64,000 nt of DNA from Salminus brasiliensis (Eukaryota > Chordata > Actinopteri > Characiformes > Bryconidae), in assembly GCF_030463535.1 (NCBI RefSeq), contig NC_132894.1, positions 32,663,625 to 32,727,624 of the forward strand, in the 5' to 3' direction. The first letter of the stretch is position 1. Each line of letters opens with the position of its first letter. Of this stretch, positions 45,166-57,100 are shown piece after piece. Position numbers and translations under genes: made by a program. Under the pieces are notes generated by a model. That model was not told where the DNA came from. It saw only the letters and a list, made by a program, of their open reading frames with translations, and ran no database searches.

Positions 45166-48100
45166 ATGGCACAGAAAGAAGAATCTAGTAGTGGTGAGTT
45201 TTATTGTTATTTTAAAATCAAATGGTTTTACTAGAACACCTTCCACCGGCCATAGTCACTTCCTATTTCTTTATGTAGTGTTTTCTGTTTAACCTCTGAT
45301 CAGAGGTGGGCTGTATCTAGCTCTATTTGACTGTATGTTCATAGGTCAGTGTTTATTTGAGCACTTGAGGACACTGTAGATTTCAACTTGTCTGGGTATA
45401 TTTAAATTCTTTTTAAATTCAGGTATCTCATATTATTATAGTATTATTATTACATATCATATTATTACAGTAATATTTAACAGTATATTTACAGTTAAAA
45501 TAAGCACGGAAAGTCTTTCTTCCACAGGATTTAGCAATTTAAAGGTTATTGTGCTAGTATTAGAGCCTCATGTTTGACTACGATTAGCTCTGGTGAGTTC
45601 TTTTCTCCAGCTTTCTAACTAGTTGAGTCGTAAACAGGGTTAAATTGTGGGGAATTCAGACAACAACAGCAACACAAGTAAAAATACTTGTCTAGTTCTA
45701 CATTTTGATGCTGTTTTGCTAGCATTTTTGAAGTTTTGCTAGTCATTTGAAACCCAGAAGGCAGATCTCATGATCTGTAAATATTTTACCTCTGCTGAGT
45801 ATGAAGGTCAGCTGACCTGCGCCGCGGCGGTTCTGGGGTAAACCGCTCATGTGACTCCAGAACTGCTGGTGGGTGCTTCGCTTTTAGCCAGGTAAAAATT
45901 CAGGGGCGGATGTAGGAAAAAAAACCACATTGTCCCTCAGTAGCCTGAACAGATTTATACTGAATATCCAAAAGTCTCGTCTCTCTCTCTCCTTCCACTT
46001 CCACTTTGCCCTTCCACGACTCTCCTCATTCACTTCTTCTTCATTCACTTTCTTGCTCAGTTGTTTATTTTCTATTTCTCTTAGGTCAGGTTGTGAAAAA
46101 GGAATAGGGAAAACAGAAGTAAAAAGAGACTTTGTCAAATGTAGATTTTTTTAATATCAGTAAACAGCAGCACAGTAAAAAATACATTGGCTTAAAAGAT
46201 GCATGAATACATTTGAGTAAATAAATCCATACATGTGTGTCCTGAAATGTATTTTATTTGATTTTAACTGGAAAAATTTGAACTTCTCTGTGTATTGTTT
46301 GTACCACGTCCTAAAATCTCAATCACATGCAGAACTACATAAAATACCCCTGTTCTAGTTTACCCTGTCACTCTTCCCTATATGGGTTAGTTGTGGGTTG
46401 TCACTGGTTGTTTGTTAAGCACAAGCATTTCCGTTTTCCCGGACACGTGATGTACAAAAACAACCTTTACATGGCAGTTTGTTTGAAGGCTTGAAGTCAG
46501 AGATGGGTAATAAAATAAAGGTGTAGATTATTTAATTTATTTTTTCTTAGTTTCTTTCATTCATTTTCTAAGCTTGTAAATCTGCTACTTTTTCATATTC
46601 AGCCACATTGCCTTATTTTAGTGTAATTAACGACATGAGCTGTGCTCTAGCTCTAGGCTCCCTTAAGGACTTTTGTTGAGTTTCAGTTGAAGTTTGATTC
46701 CCTGTGTCAGTTCAGTGTTCAGTTCATGTTCATATGTTTGGTTCAGTTTGTCTGTCGTCTCACGTGTTCCTGGTTTTGTTATTTATGTCATGTCTTATTT
46801 AGTAATGTTTTTCACCTGAGACGGGGGGTACTTAAAGAGCTCAGCTACAGAGCTCCTCGCCGAGAATTGGTTCAAAGCCTTGAGGTAGCCCGAGAGGCTC
46901 GTGACTCAGATCACGGTTTGTTTAGGCCAGTTTGGTTCACAGGTCAGGTCCTCTAGCGAACCTTGCTTTTTTTGTCGGGTTTTGCAAGGCGCTTTCGCTC
47001 GCTGGATACATTCGCGACTCACGCTCCAGCAAGGCGACCCTCTTCCACTACGCGTCTCCAGGTTTAGTCGGCCTAGCCGTTTATGGTTCTGCAGCTGGTT
47101 CCCCAGCTCTCTTCCCCCCAGTTTTGTGTAGTCTCTGCGTGGTTCATGCTTGTCCTTAGTTCCCTGTAATCTCCAGGGGGGCACAGCCTGATAGGACCCC
47201 CCGGGTCTCAGGTGTGATTTTATGTTCGCCCGTTTTAGTTGTCGAGTTTACGTTGTTTTACTGTTTGGTCCCTTTAGTTGCTGCATTGCTTGCTTTCATT
47301 TACCCTCTGTGTTGTACCCCTTTTTGTTAATAAAAGTACTTGCATTAGATCCATAATTGCGGGTGTTCGTCCCTCAGTGTCTGGCCTAACCAGCCATGAC
47401 AGTACCTCTCAAAGAATTAGCTCACAGAGGCACACAACAATGAAGAGACTTCCTCAGTTAATTGTTTCTTTCTAATCTTTAAAACACTTATGATCCGTAT
47501 CCACGGCTTCCCTCAATAATTGAAAAAGTTTTACATATGCAGAGTGTTTTTCTTTTGCAGTAAAATGTGGGTAGCAGTTCTCACTGAACGTTTTCCTGGT
47601 CTTCCAAAGCTCAACTTGATTCTCCTCCACCATTCCTATTGACTGCCATTGTGTAATTACATTGTGAACTGAGGAAACATTATATAGTCTTCTGTAGTAG
47701 TGTTAGCCAGAAATTTAGTGTTTCTTCCTTTAATGGACTTTCATATCTTCGCAGATGCAGAACTGAGGGCAGTAGTCCTGGGATGGCACAAATCTGGAAA
47801 GACGTCAGTGATCAATACCATATTAGGACCCGGTGTGACAGTGGCAGTTAGTGGTCAGTGTGTGAAGAAAGAGGAACATATCCATGGAAGGAAAGTCACG
47901 CTGGTTGACACTCCTGGCTGGTGGAAAGACTGCAGCATAAAAGATTCACCAGAGCTCGCCAAACAAGCCATAATGCGCAGTGTATCTCTGTGTCCTCCAG
48001 GTCCTCATGCCTTTCTCCTGGTTGTTGAGGCAGATGTAGCATTCACAGAAAAGCACATGCGGACACTAGAGCAGCGCATGGAGCTTTTAAGTGAGAGAGT

Positions 48101-51100
48101 CTGGGCCCATACCATAGTGCTCTTCACAAGGGGTGACACACTGAAAAAAGTGACCATTGACCGGCACATTCAAAGAGGTGGGAAAACATTGCAGAGGCTT
48201 TTACAGAAATGTGGAAACAGATATCATGCGTTTGATAACACCACCCGAAGCAACCATGCTCAAGTCTCAGAGTTATTGGAGAAAATAGAGGACGTAGTGA
48301 GAGGAAACGGTGGTGGAAATTTTGAGATTGATCTGGAAGAGCTTCGAGGCCTTCAGAGAAAGTGGGAAGATGTTCAGAGAAGAGCAACTGCAAGACAGTC
48401 CAAGGTGCAGGAAGAAAGATCTACCATTAAACAAAAAGGTATGTGTGTGGTCAGATGAATTGTCAGCATTTCATTGAAGAGCTGGTCATGTATTAATTCA
48501 TGTACCTAACAGATCTTTCCCTTCTTCTAATTCATTTGAAGCATATTTACGTCACCTTGAAGAAGTGAGAGTTGTGCTCCTGGGTTGGGTGTTTTCTGGT
48601 AAGAGCTCAGTGGGAAACACCATACTGAATCAAGAAAGGTTTGTGACGGGAAGCCGAACAACAAAGTGCATACAAGAGCATGGAAGTGTGGCAGGACGGA
48701 AGGTAACGGTGTTGGACACCCCTGGGTGGTGGAAGTTCTTCTCACCTGACCTCAATCCTGACTGGGTCCAGGCCGAAATCCTTAAGAGTATCAAAAAAGG
48801 TAAGAAATTCCCCCAGGCCATGCTGGTGGTGCTCCCTGCAGACACATCCTTTACAGAAGAGCAGAAAAGGATCATTGAGGAAAACATGGCTATCTTTGGA
48901 GAACGCATATGGAGACACACCATCGTGTTGTTCACATACGGGGATTTCCTTGGTGATGCGTCCATTGAGCACTACATTGAGAGTGAAGGTGAGGCCCTCC
49001 AGTGGCTGGTAGAGAAGTGTGGGAACAGGTATCATGTCTTTGACAACAAGAATAGGGGTGATCATGCTCAGGTGATTGAGCTGTTGGAGAAGATCGAAGA
49101 AATGGTGGCTGGAAACTGCTTGTTTCGTCCTGGTGTTTCACCTGTGGAGTTACAAGAAAAGAAAACTAAACTACAACTAGATCCAGATGAGCAAGATCAG
49201 ATCCAGGAAATCCTGAAGTCACTTAGGAAGGAATGGAACAGAAGGGCTGAAGAGTTTAGAGAAAATGTGGAAAACGTTTTTACTGAATTTATCGGGCCAC
49301 CAAGGAGAAGTAACCGAAGCAGGACTCCTCCTCCAGAATGTAAGTTGTCATGGTTTACCTAGTTGTGAGCTTCCATTATTTCCTGCATGCAAGTGGTTTT
49401 AATAATGTATCTTATTGGCAGTTATTGACGAAGATAAATCTGATACCTCTGAAACCTTTGGCAGTCTGAGTAAAATGGACAACCCACAGAAGCTCAGCAA
49501 AAAGGTGTGGTTTACCTAGGCAGAGTATTCTCATAATGACATTGTTTATTGAGGGACTTTCTAAATGTCCATTCATTTATTTCTATGAAAGAAGGCCTGG
49601 CTATACTTCCAAGGAATAACTGTACAGTAGCTTGGCACTATGCAATAATTGGCCCATCCATGCTTTCCACAAAAGTTAGGAACTTTGGGAGGTTCTTCAA
49701 TTTGCACCTAAAGAGGTTTTTCCACAGTTCCAAACTAAAGAACATCCAAACTTTCCTTGAGGATCTTTAAACTCTTTAATTTCAATTTCAATTTCATTAT
49801 CTCTCTGTCTAGTTCAAACTGTGGAGGAACCTTTTAAGGTGCTTAAAAGAACCTTCAAGTTTAAGAACCTTCATGTTGCTTCCATGACATGACACGTGAC
49901 TACATACACTCAGTACTATAGTTTTATTGAGACAGTACATGAACACACAAGGTGGGGAAATTATTAACAGAATTTTTTTTAAATAGTTGACACAAGCAAG
50001 AGTACCTCAATTAGAGTTCAGAATGTCTTGATTAATTTTCGATTGATTGCTCAGACATTGAGAAGACTAAGTAGATTGGGTTCTCTCACAGTGTGGTCTT
50101 CTCACTACTTCAATGTAATTCAATGCAACAGACTTTCGTTTTGTCCAGTTACTACAATCAGGCTGAACAGGATTGTTGCATATATTCTGTAAAGAATGTC
50201 CAACTTACCAACATTTGCTATGAAAGAATGCCTTTGTTAGTGGAACTTGGATGGGGTGCTATTGTGCTTGCTCTCAAGATTGAGACAGATAGATCCCTCC
50301 CTAGACTTACCTCTATATATAATAATAACAATAGTAATAATGAAAGAAGAAGGTCTAGGTGTCAAGCCACTTTCCCAGAAATACAAGCTTCTCAGTTCTC
50401 AGTGCCTCAGAGTTAGCTCAGCATATTAAATATCAGTTGCTCATATCTCATATCAAAGCTATGATCTTTCTTAGTGAACTGAGTGTAGAAGGTTATTCTG
50501 ATATTTCATCCCCACCCAAATACAGGTTAGGGATATCCTAACAGGGCAGCTCCCATCACTTCTGGAGAGAGAGTGGAGCAGACAGGAGTCAATGGTGATG
50601 GACAAAATGTGTGCAACTCTTCTGAAAGTCAAGGGTAAGTTACTGTTTAAATGCATGTAATAAAATACAAATTTCAGATCAGCAGATATTAAATACGTTC
50701 CCAGGGACCTACTGCCTCCCTCGATTCAATCAAACTGACTTTTTTGCTCTAAAAACGGTTAATGTAATGATGTAATTTCCTGAAAAGCTACTAAACACAA
50801 GTCGGTAAGGAGACCATTATACTCTACACTTCGCCAAAGTTCTCTCAGAAGAGGTGGGTCTTCAGTCTGCGTTTGAAAGGTTTGTATGCCATTAGGGACA
50901 CAGCTATTGTGTTCGCTGATATCCCGGGTGGTTGCACTAAATGTATGGATTGTCAGAAAATACAGATTTAGTGATTTTCCATTTCTATAGCATTAAAACG
51001 TTTGTCAAAAAGGTTTGTCAAAAAAGTTTTGGATGGAAATGTAGCTACCGATGCTAGTAAATGTACATTCTCCACAGATGTGTCTTCTGAAGTGTGTGAA

Positions 51101-51268
51101 AAAGAGATCCAGGAGTCAGTGGCCAAAGTGTCTTGGTGGCTTCCAGGCTGCGAACCTGAGAAAGACACATGCAGAAGCAGTGATGATGATGATGATGATG
51201 AAGAGGATGCAGGATCAGAGGGACTTTGGAAGACTATGGGAACATTCCAGTTGTGTAATAATTGGTAA
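45166..51268 (+). CDS. GTPase IMAP family member 8-like, gene 2 (two AIG1 GTPase domains)
   Basis: Exons: 45166-45193, 47755-48438, 48542-49339, 49422-49504, 50526-50634, 51078-51268 (TAA), phases closing to 630 aa. Same six-exon plan and phases as gene 1; exon 4 is 83 nt in both. The first exon (MAQKEESSS, then GTGAGT) is far upstream and was found by matching phase with gene 1. Domain 1 has GWHKSGKT (residues 19-26), DTPGW and FTRGD; domain 2 has GWVFSGKS (252-259), DTPGW and FTYGD. The tail keeps WWLPGC and adds an acidic run (SSDDDDDDEEDAG). Exons 2-3 are almost identical to gene 1 except a short patch after LLVV (EADVAFTEKHMRT here). This is a recent tandem duplication or gene conversion. 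The role is inferred from the family only. An AATAAA lies 9 nt past the stop (51277-51282) and another at about 51776. Confidence 0.88.
46630..47400 (+). mobile_element. Possible solo-LTR-like or other retroelement remnant in GIMAP gene 2 intron 1
   Basis: It shows a promoter-like 'cggggggtacttaaagagct', then GC-rich sequence unlike the flanks. A poly(A)-like 'gttaataaaagtacttgcat' near 47327 and the end 'taaccagccatgacagta' follow. The layout recalls U3-R-U5 of an LTR, but no matching left end or target duplication was found by eye and no coding part is present. Confidence 0.35.
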
Positions 51269-52320
51269 TACTAGTTAATAAATGGTTTTTAAGTATGACG
51301 TATACAAGGCCTATGCTCCCAGAAAGGTATTTGTGAACTGTGTACTGTAAATATGTTTACTGTAAATGTCTAAGCGCTAGATATATTATCACAGTTACAG
51401 TTAAATAGTATATCATACGTGTTGCTGATTTGTCAATGTATAAACATTTGAGTGATTTTTAGCACTTAGGCCTAAATTGTTGTGCAAGGTTCTGATGTTG
51501 AAAGTGCCCAAGAATGTGTCACTAGAGTATTAAGTAGAATAATGAGAATAATGTGAATAATGTGAACCTCAGACAAATGGGCCGTAAATGGGCCACCTCT
51601 AAAACCCCAGGACTGTTATGTCTTAGCTCATAGTGTCACCCAGTACATTAAGCAAAGGTAACGGCTACTTGGAGAGAAAATGGAAAAGAGAAAAGAGGCT
51701 GAAAAATTTAAAAGTTAACACTAGCCAAAAGGGTGAATTATTGCTTCGGAGGCGCATTGCGCATCGCAAGGACGTCAATAAAGCTAGCTGGGTACTAGAC
51801 GGGTGCTAGGCTAAAAGCAGAACCTACCAGAGTCACTTAAGCTAGCTGACCGTACACTGTGGCCTGATGTTGGACAACTAGAGGGCCAACAAGAGGACCC
51901 AGAAAAGATGTGTTGAATTCTTCTTATTTTTCTGAAAGCACTGCTAGACTAGGCAATGTTTCTATGAAAGCAGAACGTATCTTTATCTGCATAAATAGAA
52001 AATTATCATTTTTCATACTGAGGTACAATAACATGGTGGTAAATAGGAGTATTTTTCACCGCAAAGTCACATACTTAGCTGCAGACTTACTCACCAAATG
52101 CATCCTATGGCACCTTAATAGACCAATTATATGAATCTCTCTATGAATTTGTCTTTTGCTTCAGAAATCCAAGATAATAATAACAAAGCTGATGAAGATT
52201 AAACAAATAAACACATTCTACATTTGCTGGCTATTTAGTAAAACATGATTCCACTATTCTGCAAGCTTCAGTTTCAAACCGATAAAAAAGGACAGCAGTG
52301 AGAGTTTTTAGCAATCTGAG
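51269..52320. other. Intergenic region after GIMAP gene 2
   Basis: Probably the 3' UTR of GIMAP gene 2 in its first part. Two AATAAA hexamers (51277, about 51776) are candidates. No other gene is recognised. Confidence 0.45.
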
Positions 52321-52323
52321 TGG

Positions 52324-52329
52324 TTTATT
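52324..52329 (-). terminator. Candidate poly(A) signal of mctp2
   Basis: 'tttatt' on the plus strand is AATAAA on the minus strand. It would give mctp2 a 3' UTR of about 1.8 kb (52310-54101). This is the clearest minus-strand signal between the two convergent genes. Confidence 0.4.
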
Positions 52330-54101
52330 GAGTTGATCACAACTGTACAGTTTCTGGTCCACTTAGTAAACTGCAGAACTGCCGCATTTCCTCTGTGCAA
52401 AAGATCAACATTAGATGCTGTGCCTAAAATACGCTGCAGTAACGTAGTTGTACATTCATAAACGGAGCTGAATAAAATCAGGTAGTGAAAACAACGGCTG
52501 GAACTTTCATTAAACTCCATCTTCAATACAACATTACATATATCGCAATATATATTGTCCATATAGAGTCCAGATGCATTATTTGTAAGGAAAGTGCAGA
52601 ATTTAGTTTATGTACAAATAATACAGCGAATAAACTCACAGCGAAGGCACTTACTTACGTTCCTATATACACAACTGGGTATGTGCCGGTGGGGGCTGAG
52701 GCTGGGGCTGGGGGTTCAGGGTGAAATATCTTAACATTCATAATGATTCCTGATCATTCAAAAGGCTCAACAGTATAAAAATATATATTTACATACATTT
52801 TCAAAAAGTTATTTATCATCAATGATCAAAAGGGTGTAAAAGAAAAACACCACTAAGGCTCGCCTTAAAATCCATAGTCTGTACATGCAGGTACCACCTG
52901 CAGACACCAGTTCTAACATTGTATTGCACTCTCTCATAAAACACAGGATTCAGCAAGTTTCCGGTGGGTTCTCTTGTATGTGGTTTGGCCTAACACTGCA
53001 AAAAGTGATATTCTTGCAAGGTCAGATGACTATTCAACCAATTTCTAGACATTTTCATGTGGAAAATCAACTGATTTTACTTTAATTTCACTAGAAATTC
53101 CATGGTTCTCAAAGTGGGGTCTGTGATATTTGTGCCATTTGGTTGCAGAGCCAACATAAACTTTGACAAGAGCCAAAAGAAACATGCAGTATGCCTCACC
53201 GCCACTTAACGTAGGACTCAGTGGACTCATGGAGTTGCTTAGTCATTGCTAGGCAGTTGCTACGATATCCCAGATGGCTGTAATGGTGTTTCAGACGGTT
53301 TCTAGGGTGTTGCCAAATGGTTGGTTGGGTGTTACTAACGTATTTGTACCATCATGACATAAAAAAGGGTGCAAACATTTGCGCACTGTTTATTCCTGTG
53401 GGAAAATAATGTGTAAATAATCATAAGGAAACTGTAAAATTAAAGAAATAAATAAATAAACAAACTAAAGAAAAATAAAGTAGGTCAAAAAGCTGCATAG
53501 AGCTGGAACGGTGTCCATATCTTAAACTGTGAGCTGAGTTAGGAGAAATATTAAAAGAATAGTTTGTATTGTGTAACAATATATGATTATTAACCATTAA
53601 TAAATTTGAAAGTGGGGTGATTTTTTCCCTGCAGGAAGAACCGCTGCACTAGACAACTGTACTTAAAAATGAAATGATATGAGTAAGATATATTGTTTAC
53701 ATAAAAAACCCAAAACAACCTTCACTTGCCACTTTTTTGCAGTGCTCCGTGTTCTAGCTAAAAAATGATTACAAACCAGGTCTGCCCAGAGTGTTAAAAC
53801 GGCCATCTTCAAGGTAAGCTAGCAGTAGTTTCTTTGGTTATCACCCATCAGCAACAATGGCCATGTACACACCACACCTCACAGTGGAGGTCAGTTTGAT
53901 TTCAAGTAGTTTAAAACAGCACTGAAAAACATAAAAAAATTAAAACGGATAAAAGTCTTGAAAGAAACGTCCTGAACCTCTGGAATGGAAGTCCAGCAGC
54001 GCTTATCGGACTAAAATCACATTCGTAAGCAGTGAACATTAAAAGAAGGTTTAGTGTCTGCAGTAACGGGTCTCAGCTGATGCTCAGATGTGATGCTGGA
54101 T
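52330..54101 (-). other. Probable 3' UTR of mctp2
   Basis: Non-coding, lying between the mctp2 stop codon and the candidate poly(A) signal. It includes one 'ttgctaggcagttgctacga' dispersed-repeat block (53235-53330). Short open frames are not supported. Confidence 0.45.
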
Positions 54102-57100
54102 TCACTGGGCAGCTCTCTTTTTCCTGACAGGGCTCTGCATGTGACTGTGCTTCAGGTCAAAGTACTGCACCTAAAGAAGTGACGGGTAAAAAGCAACCAG
54201 ATGTTAACAAAGCTAAAGAATCAGTCAGATGCTGAAAGTTCTCTCTGAAGCTTTTCTTGGTCCTCCAGACCTCACCTTGACCTCCACCATTTCTCTTAAC
54301 TATGTTGTGAAACGAAAGGATGAAGAGCAACCTGAAGATGTTTTCCTGTCTTCCTATTCTATAGCTTTCTCCTGCTTTGTGGGCATCAGTTAGTTTAATA
54401 GAGGAGCCCATGGCTGCTGATTGTTGGGAGAAGGTTTGAGGAGTGTGAGTATTAGAAATTTGCAGCCAGAGCCCTAACAGGCTGACCTGGAGATCCGAGA
54501 CCTTGGGAAATGCTATCTAGGCTCAAATCTTTTGGGGTGCCCAAACTTTTGCAAGGTGCTCCAGTCTAAAAAACAAAAAAACAAAAACACAATAACAGCA
54601 CACTAATCCAGCTCTTTATACCTTTTGGAGCTCAGTTCATCTTCTACTCACTTAACTATTCACTGTAACAAAAAATTAAAGACCGGGGTGCCCAAACGTT
54701 TGCATGCCTAATATGCACTAAATAATCTGGCCGACTTCTTTTGTCCGACTTAAACATTTTTCTGGAGGACTTTAGATGTGCTCTACTGTTTGGAGATCGG
54801 AAAAAAGCACAGATTCTGAAGACCTTACCTTCTGAACATCTGAAGGCACCCTGGAGAGGAAGTCCATAACTTCATTGTTGTCGATGGCGTACGGGTTCCG
54901 CAGCTTCTTCGTGAATTTATTTATACCTAAAAGCAAAGCAGAAAACCCAGCTCATCAGCACTGCAACAAAAACGGCCTTGTCCAGCAGGGAGCGCTAGTG
55001 AGCTGCACTAAGATACACAGTCAGCATTCAGGAGACCTTAAAAGAGACTGAACCCTAAAGAAGCTTTACTGTCACGCAACAACCTCATATCTACAAAACC
55101 AACAAAACCAACAAAAAAACATGACTTTTGTCAGTAATCTGATCAACGTGTTTATGTGCACTTGGGCAATCAGATGACCGAAAACCTCCAGGTTTACATG
55201 AGTCCGATTTCTACTTCACTTTGTGATTTTACAGAAGCATATGACGTAAACTTTAAACTTCCTTTTGTGGCTTTTTGTAAACATGGACTCATTTTACTGG
55301 AAAATACTGGTCTTTGTTTATATATATATATACACAAGACCACTTGAATAATCAGTTATCTGAACTCTGATTATGATCAGAGTCCATACATCCATTTTGG
55401 AGCATTTCTATTGGTCCACCGATTATGAAATTCTGATGCAAAACTTTAAAAAACAACAAAAAGGAGATACAAGGTTTTTGCATGACTGCAATGAAATATT
55501 GACAATAACTTGCACTAACAGTCAACATCAGACTCTATCAGACTCGTCTGTTCCCGTGGATCTTACCCCATATCAAAATGATGTAGCGTATCGGGATGAA
55601 GTATGTGATCACCGTGACGATGATGAGAACCAGGAAGGCCAGGTTGGACAGGAATGGCACTGACCAGTTAAACATACTGGAAAAAAACAAAACACAGGAA
55701 TGAAGGAATTTCATATTTTGTGATAATGTACAAACCTTACAAGTTGCTGCTGTCACACAAATTCTGGCCATTTCTCACATTTTGACATTATTCAGACCTG
55801 TCCTTTATATGTAGCAGATATTCATGATGAATGGACCAATAGCAAAGCTCCAAAATGACTATTATAGTTCCTTATAATTTTTATAAATGATCAAATTTGA
55901 CTTCAAAGGTTTGTTTCTTTGCTTTTGAAGAGTCTTAGAAAGCCATTTTTTTCTTTTTTAGAAATCGAAGGTATAAGAAGTTATTAAATCCTCTTAAGAA
56001 CACGTACAGCAGCTGGTACTTACTTCTTTATTCTCTCAGCAAGAGAGGCTATTTCTTCCAGTAGATTCTGGACAGTGATGACAATCTCCTGGACCATGTG
56101 GATTTTGTCTATCAACCCTTTTCTCTCAGATTCCTGTAAAAAAGTATTTATTTCAAATTATTAAACTCATTACATTTATATTCATATAATTATTGTAAGA
56201 AACCAAATGCACTACCTTCTCATCTTCATCATCCTCATCGCCAGTGTCCATATTGTCCTGAAAAAGGAAGGTAAACACTGTGTAAACATCTATGAGAACT
56301 TTCTGCTTACTTACTCACAGAAACAGACACTGATCAGCCATAACATTAGCACCATCTGCCTAATATTGAGAAGGCCTGACACAACAGACCTGACCATTCA
56401 AGACATGGACTTCACAAGACCTGTGAAGGCATCCTGCGATATCTGGCACCAAGATGACAGCAGCAGATCCTCCAACAGAAGACTTGTAAGAAGTTCTGAG
56501 GTGGGGCCTCCACAAGCATCAGTGAGCCTTGGGTGCCCATGACCCTGTCACCGGCGCACCGGTTGTCCTTTCTTGGACCACTTTTGGTAGGTACTGACCA
56601 CTGCATACCGGGAACACCTCACAAGACTTGCCTGGTGTTTTGGAGAAGCTCTGACCCAGTCATGTAGAACATCACAGTTTGGTTCTTCGGTTCTTCGTCC
56701 TGCTTTGACACTTCGCCTTCAAGAACTAATAGTTCATTTGCTGCCTAATAGGCCTATATCCACCTATATCCAAACCCTTGACGGAGAGATACCACTGTAG
56801 ATGTTTGTCACTTCACCTGACAGTGGTGCTTATGTTATGGCTGATCTCCTCAGCGATTGGACTATATGCACTAGATTTGTTGGGCCACTGTTTCCTGATC
56901 CCACATGGCTTTTAGGAATACAGCTGTGCTCAACTGCTTCAAGAACTGAAAGCAACCTCCAAAAAGGCTTTACCTTCTGAAAGATTTGCATCAAATTGTC
57001 AGCGTTTTATTCCATTGGTTATCTCAAAACCACAGTTAAAATCGGAATTTTGCTGATTTGGATTTGGACAAATTTGGATTATTTAGTCCAGAAAGCAGTG

